Shown piece after piece: positions 40,816 to 47,853 of a stretch of DNA of 64,000 nt. The DNA lies in assembly GCF_052065755.1 (NCBI RefSeq), contig NZ_JBQHTK010000002.1, forward strand, positions 186,001 through 250,000, read 5' to 3'. Numbering within the stretch: position 1 is the stretch's first letter; the number at the start of each line of letters is the position of its first letter. Under the pieces are notes generated by a model. That model did not search any database and was not told the DNA's origin. It was given only the letters and a program-made list of their open reading frames with translations. The stretch comes from Allocoprococcus sp004560705 (GTDB lineage Bacteria; Bacillota; Clostridia; Lachnospirales; Lachnospiraceae). The position numbers and the translations under genes were made by a program.

Positions 40816-41523
40816 ATGGAAATGAATCATGTATTAATAGTAGAAGATGACAAAGAAATCCGGGAAGGTGTTGAGATTTATCTGAAAAACCAGGGGTATG
40901 AGGTATTCCAGGCCGCGGACGGTGTTGAAGGTCTTAAGATGATAGAAAGAGAAGAAATTCATCTTGCGATCGTAGATGTGATGATGCCGAGAATGGATGG
41001 GATCACAATGACAATGAAGCTTCGTGAGAAACATGATTTCCCAGTGATCATGCTGTCAGCCAAATCGGAAGAAGTGGATAAGATCATGGGACTGAACATC
41101 GGAGCAGATGATTATGTTACGAAACCATTTACACCGATGGAGCTTTTAGCCCGGGTAAATTCACAGCTTCGGCGCTACCGGAGATTTGCAGAAAAATTAA
41201 ACAAACAGAACGAAGGGAAGAATATACATGTCGTCGGTGGTCTTGAACTGAATGAGGACACTGTGGAAGTAACCGTAGACGGAGAACCGGTCAAACTGAC
41301 ACCGATCGAATATAAGATTCTTTTACTATTAATGAAGAATCCCGGAAGAGTATTTTCTTCCGAAGAGATTTATGAAAGAGTCTGGAATGAACGGGCGATC
41401 AATACGGATACGATCATGGTGCATGTGCGGAATATCCGTGAGAAGATTGAGAGCTGCCCGAAAGAACCAAAATATTTGAAGGTGGTGTGGGGCGTTGGAT
41501 ACAAAATTGAAAAACAGGCATAA
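40816..41523 (+). CDS. OmpR/PhoB-family response regulator
   Basis: This 235-residue protein has a receiver domain with the acidic pocket VEDD (about 9-12), the phosphoacceptor Asp54 in LAIVDVMMPRMDG and the KPFTPMEL lysine near residue 105, then a C-terminal winged-helix domain (about 135-235) with PIEYKILLLLMKNPGRVFS and VHVRNIREKIE. ATG 40816 follows GAGGGAAAA at about 8 bases; ATGs at 40792 and 40801 are less well placed. It overlaps the kinase gene by 29 bases and shares its promoter. The regulon is unknown. Confidence 0.92.
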   Translation: MEMNHVLIVEDDKEIREGVEIYLKNQGYEVFQAADGVEGLKMIEREEIHLAIVDVMMPRMDGITMTMKLREKHDFPVIMLSAKSEEVDKIMGLNIGADDYVTKPFTPMELLARVNSQLRRYRRFAEKLNKQNEGKNIHVVGGLELNEDTVEVTVDGEPVKLTPIEYKILLLLMKNPGRVFSSEEIYERVWNERAINTDTIMVHVRNIREKIESCPKEPKYLKVVWGVGYKIEKQA

Positions 41524-43639
41524 ACTTGCGATCGTGCTTATTGTTGCTGCACTTGCAGTTGTAAGCATCATTATGGTAGAGAATTATGGGAAATTCTACC
41601 GCGCTATGGAAGAAAGGCAGGAACTGGAGCAGGATTATTATCAGGATAAAGAAGAACTGATAAAGGAGATGCTCATGAGCAGTTATGTGCTCTATTATGC
41701 ACAAGGCAAAGGGGACGATGCCTATGGATATCTTCCCAGGTCTGAATATACTGGGGTTTATCAGGTGTTTGAAGGGCTGGCTCCTTATGTGAATTATCAG
41801 ATGGAAATAGCAAAAGAGACTACGACAGAAGATTCTGCTTCAAAGGATTCTGCTGCAGAGGATACCAATGCAGATGATTCCAAATCAACATCCGCTGAAA
41901 CAGAGAATACAACCATTATTACGGATACGGAAGAAAACGATATTTTGAGAAAATGGGATCAATACGCATTTGGAGTTGCTTTTGGATATGATGAAAACGG
42001 AACGCCTTATTATCTTGACTGCATTGGGGACAGAGAAGAAGAGACAGAAAAAAGCATTCGCAGAATCATCGGCGAACTGACGGACTATCCGCTTTGTGAC
42101 CCGATAATGGATAATGAACTTCCGGGAGCACCGGTTCATTCTGTATTCTACTTTGGAATGACGCAGGAAAATCTTGACTGCTATCTGGTGTCTCAGATCT
42201 ATGTCAACGAGAGTGCACCGGATATCGAAGTATACACTTTCTTCGCTCTTGCCATGCTGATGATCCTTCTTGCCATGCTTCTGCCTCGCTTTAAGACGCT
42301 TCATACCGGGGAGGAACGCATATTCCACACACCATTTGAAGCGGTTCTGATTATTGGATGCTGTACCGTGGCGTGGATTTTGGATCACTGCGGATGGCTG
42401 GTGGCACGTAATACGGGAAGAGGATACTACCCGGAAGATTTTCTGATCTGGATGGCAGTGTTTGCTGTTGCATACTGGATCGGAGGATGCACAAGGCAGA
42501 TCTACACACTTGGTATCAAGGGGTACCTAGCACAACGGGTACTATGTGTAAAGCTTTGGGAAAAATCCGGGCTTCGTTTGAAAAATATTTATGAATGGAT
42601 CAAAGAAAAACTTCATCGGTTATACCACTCCTTTTATGATATCGATCTGAAAGAGAAGAATACCAAAGTGATCCTGAAGATCGTTGCGGTTAATTTTTGT
42701 ATCCTTCTGATCTGTTGCATGATGTGGGTGTTCGGTATCTTTGCACTTTTAATCTATTCGCTCATTTTATTCTTTATCCTGCGGAAATGTTTTGATGATA
42801 TCCGTACGAAATATGCGCTTCTGTTGGAAGCTACAGGAGAGATCGCAAAGGGCAATCTGGATGTGGAGATCAAGGAAGATCTGGGGATTTTCAGTCCGTT
42901 CCGCGAAGAGATACAGAAGATACAGAGTGGTTTCAAAAAAGCGGTCAAAGAAGAGGTGAAGAGCCAGCGTATGAAGACAGAGCTGATTACGAATGTGTCT
43001 CATGATCTGAAAACACCGCTCACGGCGATCATTACCTATGTGGATCTTTTGAAGGAAGAGACGGACGAAGAAAAGCGGAAATCCTATATCGATGTGCTGG
43101 ATCAGAAATCCATGCGCCTGAAAGTACTGATCGAGGATCTGTTTGAGATCAGTAAAGCGAACAGCGACAATATTTCTCTGAATCTGGTTCAGGTCGATAT
43201 TGTGAATCTGTTTAAACAGGTGGAACTGGAGCTGGATGAAAAAATCAAAGCGGCTGATCTGACACTGCGCACGGATTTTCCGGAAGAGAAAGTGAACCTT
43301 CTGCTGGACAGTCAGAAGACTTACCGGATTTTTGAGAATCTGCTGGTCAATGTGGCAAAATATGCGCTTGGGGGCACCCGCGTTTATGTAGAGATCCGAA
43401 AAGAAGAGAAGGAGGCTGTGATCCGGATCAAAAATATTTCTGCTACGGAGCTGAATTTCAATCCGGATGAGATCACAGACCGTTTCGTACGTGGGGATGT
43501 TTCCAGAAATACGGAAGGCTCCGGTCTGGGGCTTGCCATCGTGAAAAGTTTTGTGGAACTCCAGAAGGGAACCTTCGTCATAGAGACCGAAGCAGATCTC
43601 TTCAAGGCAGAGATCCGCTGGCCGCTTGTTCTAAATTAA
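41495..43639 (+). CDS. Sensor histidine kinase with large extracytoplasmic and multi-helix input region
   Basis: This 714-residue kinase pairs with the upstream regulator. It has one N-terminal helix (about 11-27), an outside domain of about 210 residues holding an acidic Asp/Ser/Glu-rich insert (about 110-145), then helices near 239-258, 276-300, 308-330 and 390-430, a HAMP-like stretch, a dimerisation domain with NVSHDLKTPLTAIITYV (His503) and an ATPase domain with NLLVNVAKYAL as the N box and GSGLGLAIVKSFVEL as the G2 box. The start is taken as TTG 41495 with AGGTGG upstream. The signal sensed is not shown; the next gene, apbE, is convergent. Confidence 0.9.
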   Translation: MDTKLKNRHKLAIVLIVAALAVVSIIMVENYGKFYRAMEERQELEQDYYQDKEELIKEMLMSSYVLYYAQGKGDDAYGYLPRSEYTGVYQVFEGLAPYVNYQMEIAKETTTEDSASKDSAAEDTNADDSKSTSAETENTTIITDTEENDILRKWDQYAFGVAFGYDENGTPYYLDCIGDREEETEKSIRRIIGELTDYPLCDPIMDNELPGAPVHSVFYFGMTQENLDCYLVSQIYVNESAPDIEVYTFFALAMLMILLAMLLPRFKTLHTGEERIFHTPFEAVLIIGCCTVAWILDHCGWLVARNTGRGYYPEDFLIWMAVFAVAYWIGGCTRQIYTLGIKGYLAQRVLCVKLWEKSGLRLKNIYEWIKEKLHRLYHSFYDIDLKEKNTKVILKIVAVNFCILLICCMMWVFGIFALLIYSLILFFILRKCFDDIRTKYALLLEATGEIAKGNLDVEIKEDLGIFSPFREEIQKIQSGFKKAVKEEVKSQRMKTELITNVSHDLKTPLTAIITYVDLLKEETDEEKRKSYIDVLDQKSMRLKVLIEDLFEISKANSDNISLNLVQVDIVNLFKQVELELDEKIKAADLTLRTDFPEEKVNLLLDSQKTYRIFENLLVNVAKYALGGTRVYVEIRKEEKEAVIRIKNISATELNFNPDEITDRFVRGDVSRNTEGSGLGLAIVKSFVELQKGTFVIETEADLFKAEIRWPLVLN

Positions 43640-43669
43640 TAATTGCAGCCGAAGTGCACTGTTTCAGGT

Positions 43670-44650
43670 TTATTTCTTATATCCGCTGGAATAGTGCATT
43701 TCGTAGTCTGAGGTTATGAATACCGCTTCGGCAGCAGGTGTATCTTCGATCAGCTTCATACCTGCTTTTAGACCGAGTGCAAAACAGGTCGTGCTCAGTG
43801 CATCTGCTTCGGCGGAAGAGTCACAGATGATCGTAACGCTCAGAAGGTTATTTTCATACGGATAGCCGGTGACCGGATTCAGAATGTGATGGTACTGGAC
43901 CCCGTCCTGTTCAAAATACCTCTGGTAAATGCCGGAAGTGACGGCGGATTTATCTTTCAGTTTTACGGAAGAAATCGTGACGCCGGTCTCTTCAAACGGC
44001 TTCTGGATCCCGATATTGAAACTGGTTCCGTCCGGTTTCCCGCCGAGTGCAAGTACATTTCCGCCGAGACTTATCAGCGCGTGTTTGACTCCCTGTCCCT
44101 TGAGATATTCCTTGAGGTGGTCGGCGATGTAGCCTTTTGCGATGCCGCCAAGGTCTACGCCGGATTTGACATCGGCAAGGCGGACGGTGTTTCCTTCTAT
44201 CTTGACGTTCTGATAGCCGATATGATTCTTTGCTTCCGCAATGGCGCTGTCTGACGGGACAGAAGGAGAATCACTGCGGAATCCCCAGGCATCGATCAGC
44301 GGCGCGATGGTAATATCGAATTTACCCTCCGTGAGCTGGCTGTATTTCAGCCCGATCTCGATCGCCTCAATGGTTTCGCGGGAAAGCTCCACCGGCTGGC
44401 CTCCTGCATGATTCAGCTTGTATATCTCACTTTCTTCATTTGTCGGGCTGAAGAGAAGTTCGTATTTCTTACATAACTGCATACACTCGTCTAATATGTG
44501 GTCCGCATTTTTATCGTAGACCGTGATGGTGATCACTGTGTCAAAGAAGGTGGAAGTCCTGGAAGCAGGTTCATTTGAAATGCTGGAGCATCCGTTGACA
44601 AGGAGTATCGTAATGAGGAGCAGAATCCCCGGTAATTTCCATTTTTTCAT
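43670..44650 (-). CDS. apbE: FAD:protein FMN transferase ApbE (lipoprotein)
   Basis: ApbE attaches FMN covalently to Ser/Thr in target motifs such as those of RnfG and RnfD, using FAD. The 326-residue protein has a lipoprotein signal (ILLLITILLVNGCSS, lipid-attached Cys21), so it acts outside the membrane. It shows TFFDTVITITVYD, the YSQLTEGKFDITIAPLID segment, GVDLGGIAKGYIADHL (the flavin/metal-binding region), LISLGGNVLALG and HHILNPVTGYPYEN. GGAGGGAA precedes its ATG. It is divergent from the NusG-II gene and lies in the same neighbourhood as the Rnf operon, which provides likely substrates. Confidence 0.95.
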   Translation of the reverse strand: MKKWKLPGILLLITILLVNGCSSISNEPASRTSTFFDTVITITVYDKNADHILDECMQLCKKYELLFSPTNEESEIYKLNHAGGQPVELSRETIEAIEIGLKYSQLTEGKFDITIAPLIDAWGFRSDSPSVPSDSAIAEAKNHIGYQNVKIEGNTVRLADVKSGVDLGGIAKGYIADHLKEYLKGQGVKHALISLGGNVLALGGKPDGTSFNIGIQKPFEETGVTISSVKLKDKSAVTSGIYQRYFEQDGVQYHHILNPVTGYPYENNLLSVTIICDSSAEADALSTTCFALGLKAGMKLIEDTPAAEAVFITSDYEMHYSSGYKK

Positions 44651-44679
44651 AATTCCCTCCGAAATGTTATAATAGTATC

Positions 44680-44708
44680 ATTATAAGGTGACTGCAGAGA
44701 AAAATCAA
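44680..44708 (-). promoter_or_regulatory. Promoter of apbE
   Basis: On the - strand, TTGATT (44708-44703), a 17-base spacer and TATAAT (44685-44680) lie 30 bases before the apbE start. It is back-to-back with the promoter of the NusG-II gene, the two -35 boxes being only 12 bases apart. Confidence 0.72.
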
Positions 44709-44720
44709 TCGAACGTTTGG

Positions 44721-44749
44721 TTGCATTCGGGGATATGTTGTGCTAGAAT
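44721..44749 (+). promoter_or_regulatory. Promoter of the NusG-II/Gx genes
   Basis: TTGCAT (44721-44726), a 17-base spacer and TAGAAT (44744-44749) preceded by an extended TGC lie just upstream of the NusG-II start codon at 44771. Confidence 0.75.
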
Positions 44750-44770
44750 AAACGGAAGAGAGGTGGAGTC

Positions 44771-45148
44771 ATGGAGAATAAGAAGAATTTGAGAAAGAAC
44801 GACTTGCTCTTATTGCTAATCGTGGTAGTTGTTGCAGCAGCGATCTGTGCGCTGAGATTCTGGCTCGGGGACAAGCATCCGGGCTATGTGACTGTGCGGA
44901 TAGACGGTGAGGTCGTGGCATCCTATGATCTGTCGGAAAATCAGGAAGTGGAATTGAACGGAGGAACGAATACGATGCGGATCGAGGACGGTACGGTGAA
45001 GATGATTCAGGCCGACTGCCCGGATAAGCTCTGTATGAAGCAGAAAGCGATTTCTAAGAATCGGGAAAATATTATCTGTCTTCCGAATAATATCGTGCTC
45101 CAGATCGCAAATCAGGATGAATCGGAGCTGGATGCGGTTACGAATTAG
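44771..45148 (+). CDS. NusG domain II-containing membrane-anchored protein
   Basis: This 125-residue protein has an N-terminal membrane helix (about 12-31, LLLLLIVVVVAAAICALRFW) and a small outside beta domain of the NusG_II type (GYVTVRIDGEVVASYDLS, then ADCPDKLCMKQKAISKNRENIICLPNNI in two parts) with a conserved CPDKLC pair. The family usually sits next to ApbE/FMN-binding genes and a Gx-type membrane protein, as here, and a role in flavin-based redox systems at the membrane has been suggested by such context only. It has its own promoter, divergent from apbE; the next gene starts 11 bases on. Confidence 0.85.
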   Translation: MENKKNLRKNDLLLLLIVVVVAAAICALRFWLGDKHPGYVTVRIDGEVVASYDLSENQEVELNGGTNTMRIEDGTVKMIQADCPDKLCMKQKAISKNRENIICLPNNIVLQIANQDESELDAVTN

Positions 45149-45159
45149 GAGGCGGCAAA

Positions 45160-45675
45160 TTGAGAACAAAAGTGGCATATTTCGGAGTGTTCACTGCACT
45201 GGCGCTGATCTTCAGTTATGTGGAAAGTATGATCCCTTTTCACATCGGAATTCCCGGAGTGAAGCTCGGACTGGCGAATTTGATTGTTGTGGTGGCTCTT
45301 TATAAGATGGGGACAGAGGAAGCATATGCACTGTCTGTTGCCCGAATCGTACTGTCCGGCTTCCTTTTTGCAAATCTTTTCAGTATCATTTACAGTCTGG
45401 CGGGAGGGATGCTCAGCCTTACGGTCATGGTTTTTCTGAAGAAGAAAGGCTGGTTCAGTGTATATGGTGTCAGCCTGGCGGGAGGAGTCATGCACAATGT
45501 GGGGCAGCTTCTGATCGCCATGCTGATCGTTGAGACATTCAGTGTTTCCTATTATCTTCCGGTGCTTCTGGTTGCGGGAGCAATCACCGGACTTGTGATA
45601 GGAATCCTGGCAGAGGCCATGCTGAAGAGGCTTGCGGGATTGGACATGGGAAGCAGGAAGGAGCAGAAGAGATGA
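45160..45675 (+). CDS. Gx transporter family / heptaprenyl diphosphate synthase component I-like membrane protein
   Basis: This 171-residue integral membrane protein has five to six helices and the family's start TKVAYFGVFTALALIFSYVES followed by IPGVKLGLANLIVVVALY. Related proteins are annotated as heptaprenyl diphosphate synthase component I or as ECF-type Gx transporters. The substrate is unknown; either a prenyl or a flavin-related role would fit next to apbE and NusG-II genes. The start is TTG 45160 with AGGAGGC 6 bases upstream. Its stop overlaps the ruvA start by 4 bases (ATGA). Confidence 0.85.
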   Translation: MRTKVAYFGVFTALALIFSYVESMIPFHIGIPGVKLGLANLIVVVALYKMGTEEAYALSVARIVLSGFLFANLFSIIYSLAGGMLSLTVMVFLKKKGWFSVYGVSLAGGVMHNVGQLLIAMLIVETFSVSYYLPVLLVAGAITGLVIGILAEAMLKRLAGLDMGSRKEQKR

Positions 45676-46283
45676 TTTCATATATTCGAGGAGAACTGGT
45701 CTATATCAGTGAAGATAAAGCAGTGGTTGATGTTGGAGGGGTGGGCTATGGCATTTTTATGCCGGCAAAGTCGTTGAGTCAGCTCCCGCCTTCGGGGAAA
45801 GAAGTGAAGATTCATACATATCTGAATGTGAAGGAGGATGCGATGCAGCTCTACGGCTTCCTCACCCGGGATGCGCTGGAAGTATTCCGGCTTGTGATTG
45901 GGGTGAGTGGAATCGGGCCGAAGGGCGGACTCGGGATCCTCTCACAGCTGACGCCCGATGAACTGCGGTTTGCGGTGATGGCGAACGATGTGAAGGCCAT
46001 ATCGGCAGCCCCCGGTATCGGGAAGAAGACGGCAGAGAAGTTGATCCTGGAACTGAAAGACAAGCTGAGTATTGAAGATGTGCTGACGCATCAGATGGAG
46101 GGAGAAGGAACTGTTCAGAACGCTTCTTCCTGCGGACAGGAAGTACAGTCTGATGCGGTGCAGGCGCTGACCGCGCTTGGATACGGAGGCACGGAAGCAC
46201 TCCGCGCGGTGCGTCAGGTAGAGACGGATGAGAATACAACGGTAGAAGAACTGCTGAAAAAAGCACTGAAGTTTTTGATGTAA
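45672..46283 (+). CDS. ruvA: Holliday junction branch migration protein RuvA
   Basis: RuvA binds four-way junctions and loads the RuvB motor. The 203-residue protein has the OB-fold N-terminal domain (MISYIRGELVYISEDKAVVD, GVGYGIFMPAKSL), two helix-hairpin-helix motifs in VSGIGPKGGLGILS and APGIGKKTAEKLILELKDK, and a C-terminal domain (about 150-203) that contacts RuvB (VQALTALGYGGTEALRAV). It overlaps the Gx gene by 4 bases and is followed by ruvB after 10 bases. No ruvC is seen here, as usual in Firmicutes. Confidence 0.97.
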   Translation: MISYIRGELVYISEDKAVVDVGGVGYGIFMPAKSLSQLPPSGKEVKIHTYLNVKEDAMQLYGFLTRDALEVFRLVIGVSGIGPKGGLGILSQLTPDELRFAVMANDVKAISAAPGIGKKTAEKLILELKDKLSIEDVLTHQMEGEGTVQNASSCGQEVQSDAVQALTALGYGGTEALRAVRQVETDENTTVEELLKKALKFLM

Positions 46284-46293
46284 GGGGCGGCAT

Positions 46294-47283
46294 ATGGCGA
46301 AGAGAATTATTACAACCGAGAATCTGGAAGAAGACAAGAAGATAGAGAATCATTTAAGGCCTCAGCTATTGAAGGATTATATCGGCCAGGAGAAGGCAAA
46401 GGAGACTCTGAAGATCTACATTGAAGCGGCGAAGTCCAGGGGGGAATCCTTGGATCATGTACTGTTTTACGGGCCTCCGGGACTGGGAAAGACGACACTT
46501 GCCGGTATCATTGCGAATGAGATGGGAGTCAATATGAAGATCACCTCGGGCCCGGCTATCGAGAAGCCGGGAGAGATGGCGGCAATCCTGAATAATCTCC
46601 AGGAAGGGGATGTGCTTTTTGTAGATGAGATCCACAGGCTGAACCGGCAGGTGGAGGAAGTGCTGTATCCTGCCATGGAGGACTACGCGATTGATATTAT
46701 GATCGGGAAGGGGGCGTCCGCTCGCTCCATACGGCTTGACCTTCCGAAGTTTACACTGGTTGGAGCGACCACGCGTGCCGGAATGCTTACCGCACCTCTT
46801 CGCGATCGTTTCGGAGTGGTCAACCGTCTGGAATTCTATACGGAACAGGAACTGCAGACGATCATCATGCGTTCCGCGAACGTACTGGATGTGGAAATTG
46901 ACAAAAAAGGAGCACTTGAGCTGGCAAGGCGTTCCAGAGGGACTCCACGTCTTGCCAACCGCTTATTGAAGCGGGTAAGGGATTTCGCCCAGGTGAAATA
47001 TGACGGGGTGATTACGGAAGAAGTGGCTTCTTACGCACTGGATCTTCTGGGAGTGGATCGTCAGGGACTGGATCATGTGGACCGGAATATTCTGCTGACG
47101 ATGATCGAGAAATTTCAGGGAGGTCCGGTGGGACTTGATACGCTCGCCGCTTCGATTGGAGAGGATGCAGGAACGATTGAAGATGTTTATGAACCGTATC
47201 TTCTTAAAAATGGTCTGATTCAGAGAACACCGCGGGGAAGGGTCGTCACGGAGCTGGCATACCATCATCTGGGGCTGGAATAG
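46294..47283 (+). CDS. ruvB: Holliday junction branch migration helicase RuvB
   Basis: RuvB is the hexameric AAA+ motor that drives branch migration. The 329-residue protein shows LRPQLLKDYIGQEKAKETL, Walker A FYGPPGLGKTTLAGIIANE (about 59-77), Walker B GDVLFVDEIHRLNRQVEEVL, sensor 1 VGATTRAGMLTAPLRDRFG and the C-terminal winged helix ending in RTPRGRVVTELAYHHLGLE. Length is slightly shorter than in E. coli but normal for Firmicutes. It is transcribed with ruvA, probably from the upstream NusG-II promoter as well. Confidence 0.98.
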   Translation: MAKRIITTENLEEDKKIENHLRPQLLKDYIGQEKAKETLKIYIEAAKSRGESLDHVLFYGPPGLGKTTLAGIIANEMGVNMKITSGPAIEKPGEMAAILNNLQEGDVLFVDEIHRLNRQVEEVLYPAMEDYAIDIMIGKGASARSIRLDLPKFTLVGATTRAGMLTAPLRDRFGVVNRLEFYTEQELQTIIMRSANVLDVEIDKKGALELARRSRGTPRLANRLLKRVRDFAQVKYDGVITEEVASYALDLLGVDRQGLDHVDRNILLTMIEKFQGGPVGLDTLAASIGEDAGTIEDVYEPYLLKNGLIQRTPRGRVVTELAYHHLGLE

Positions 47284-47335
47284 ACCTTAAAAACCAATGA
47301 TTCGTTGAAATTTAGATAAAAAAATTGAAAAACAG

Positions 47336-47364
47336 TTGGTTTTTGTCTAAATATAGTATATAAT
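47336..47364 (+). promoter_or_regulatory. Promoter of zapA
   Basis: TTGGTT (47336-47341), a 17-base spacer and consensus TATAAT (47359-47364) lie between ruvB and zapA. Confidence 0.7.
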
Positions 47365-47398
47365 GAAATGAGGAATTGAGCGGGTAAGGAGGTTCTTT

Positions 47399-47812
47399 AT
47401 GGCATCGTCAAAAAATTACACAGAAGTTCTCATCGGTGGAAAGGTATTTACACTGAGCGGCTTTGAGAGCGAAGATTATCTACAGAAGGTGTCCACTTAT
47501 CTGAACCATAAGATTGAAGAATGTACAAGCAGCGAGGGGTACCGCAAGCAGAGTGCGGAAGCCAGGAATGTACTTCTGGCACTTAACATTGCAGACGATT
47601 ACTTCAAGGCCAAGAAGCAGGGTGGAGCCTTAGAGAGCGATATCGAAGCGAAAGACAAAGAGATGTACGACCTAAAGCATGAACTGATTTCCATTCAGAT
47701 AAAGTATGAGAATGCTGAAAAGGCATTGGACAAGCTGAAAGAAGAGAACAGAGAATTACAGATGAAAATCGTACAGTTAGAAACTGAGATGAAAAATCAC
47801 CGTAAGAAATAG
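47399..47812 (+). CDS. zapA: Cell division protein ZapA
   Basis: ZapA binds FtsZ and bundles its filaments at the division site. The 137-residue protein has the typical N-terminal domain (YTEVLIGGKVFTLSGFESED, YLQKVSTYLNHKIEE, ARNVLLALNIADDYF) and a long C-terminal coiled coil (about 80-135, rich in Glu/Lys/Leu). AAGGAGG lies 6 bases before the ATG. It is between ruvB and the large U32 gene, the common Firmicute order. The stop codon overlaps the terminator stem. Confidence 0.92.
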   Translation: MASSKNYTEVLIGGKVFTLSGFESEDYLQKVSTYLNHKIEECTSSEGYRKQSAEARNVLLALNIADDYFKAKKQGGALESDIEAKDKEMYDLKHELISIQIKYENAEKALDKLKEENRELQMKIVQLETEMKNHRKK

Positions 47813-47835
47813 ACTGTCTTATGACAGTCTATTTT
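47811..47835 (+). terminator. Hairpin terminator at the end of zapA
   Basis: AGACTGTC, a TTAT loop and GACAGTCT form a perfect 8-bp stem that starts within the zapA stop codon and is followed by ATTTT. The T run is short, so read-through into the U32 gene is possible. Confidence 0.75.
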
Positions 47836-47853
47836 GCGCTATAGGAGGTTGGT

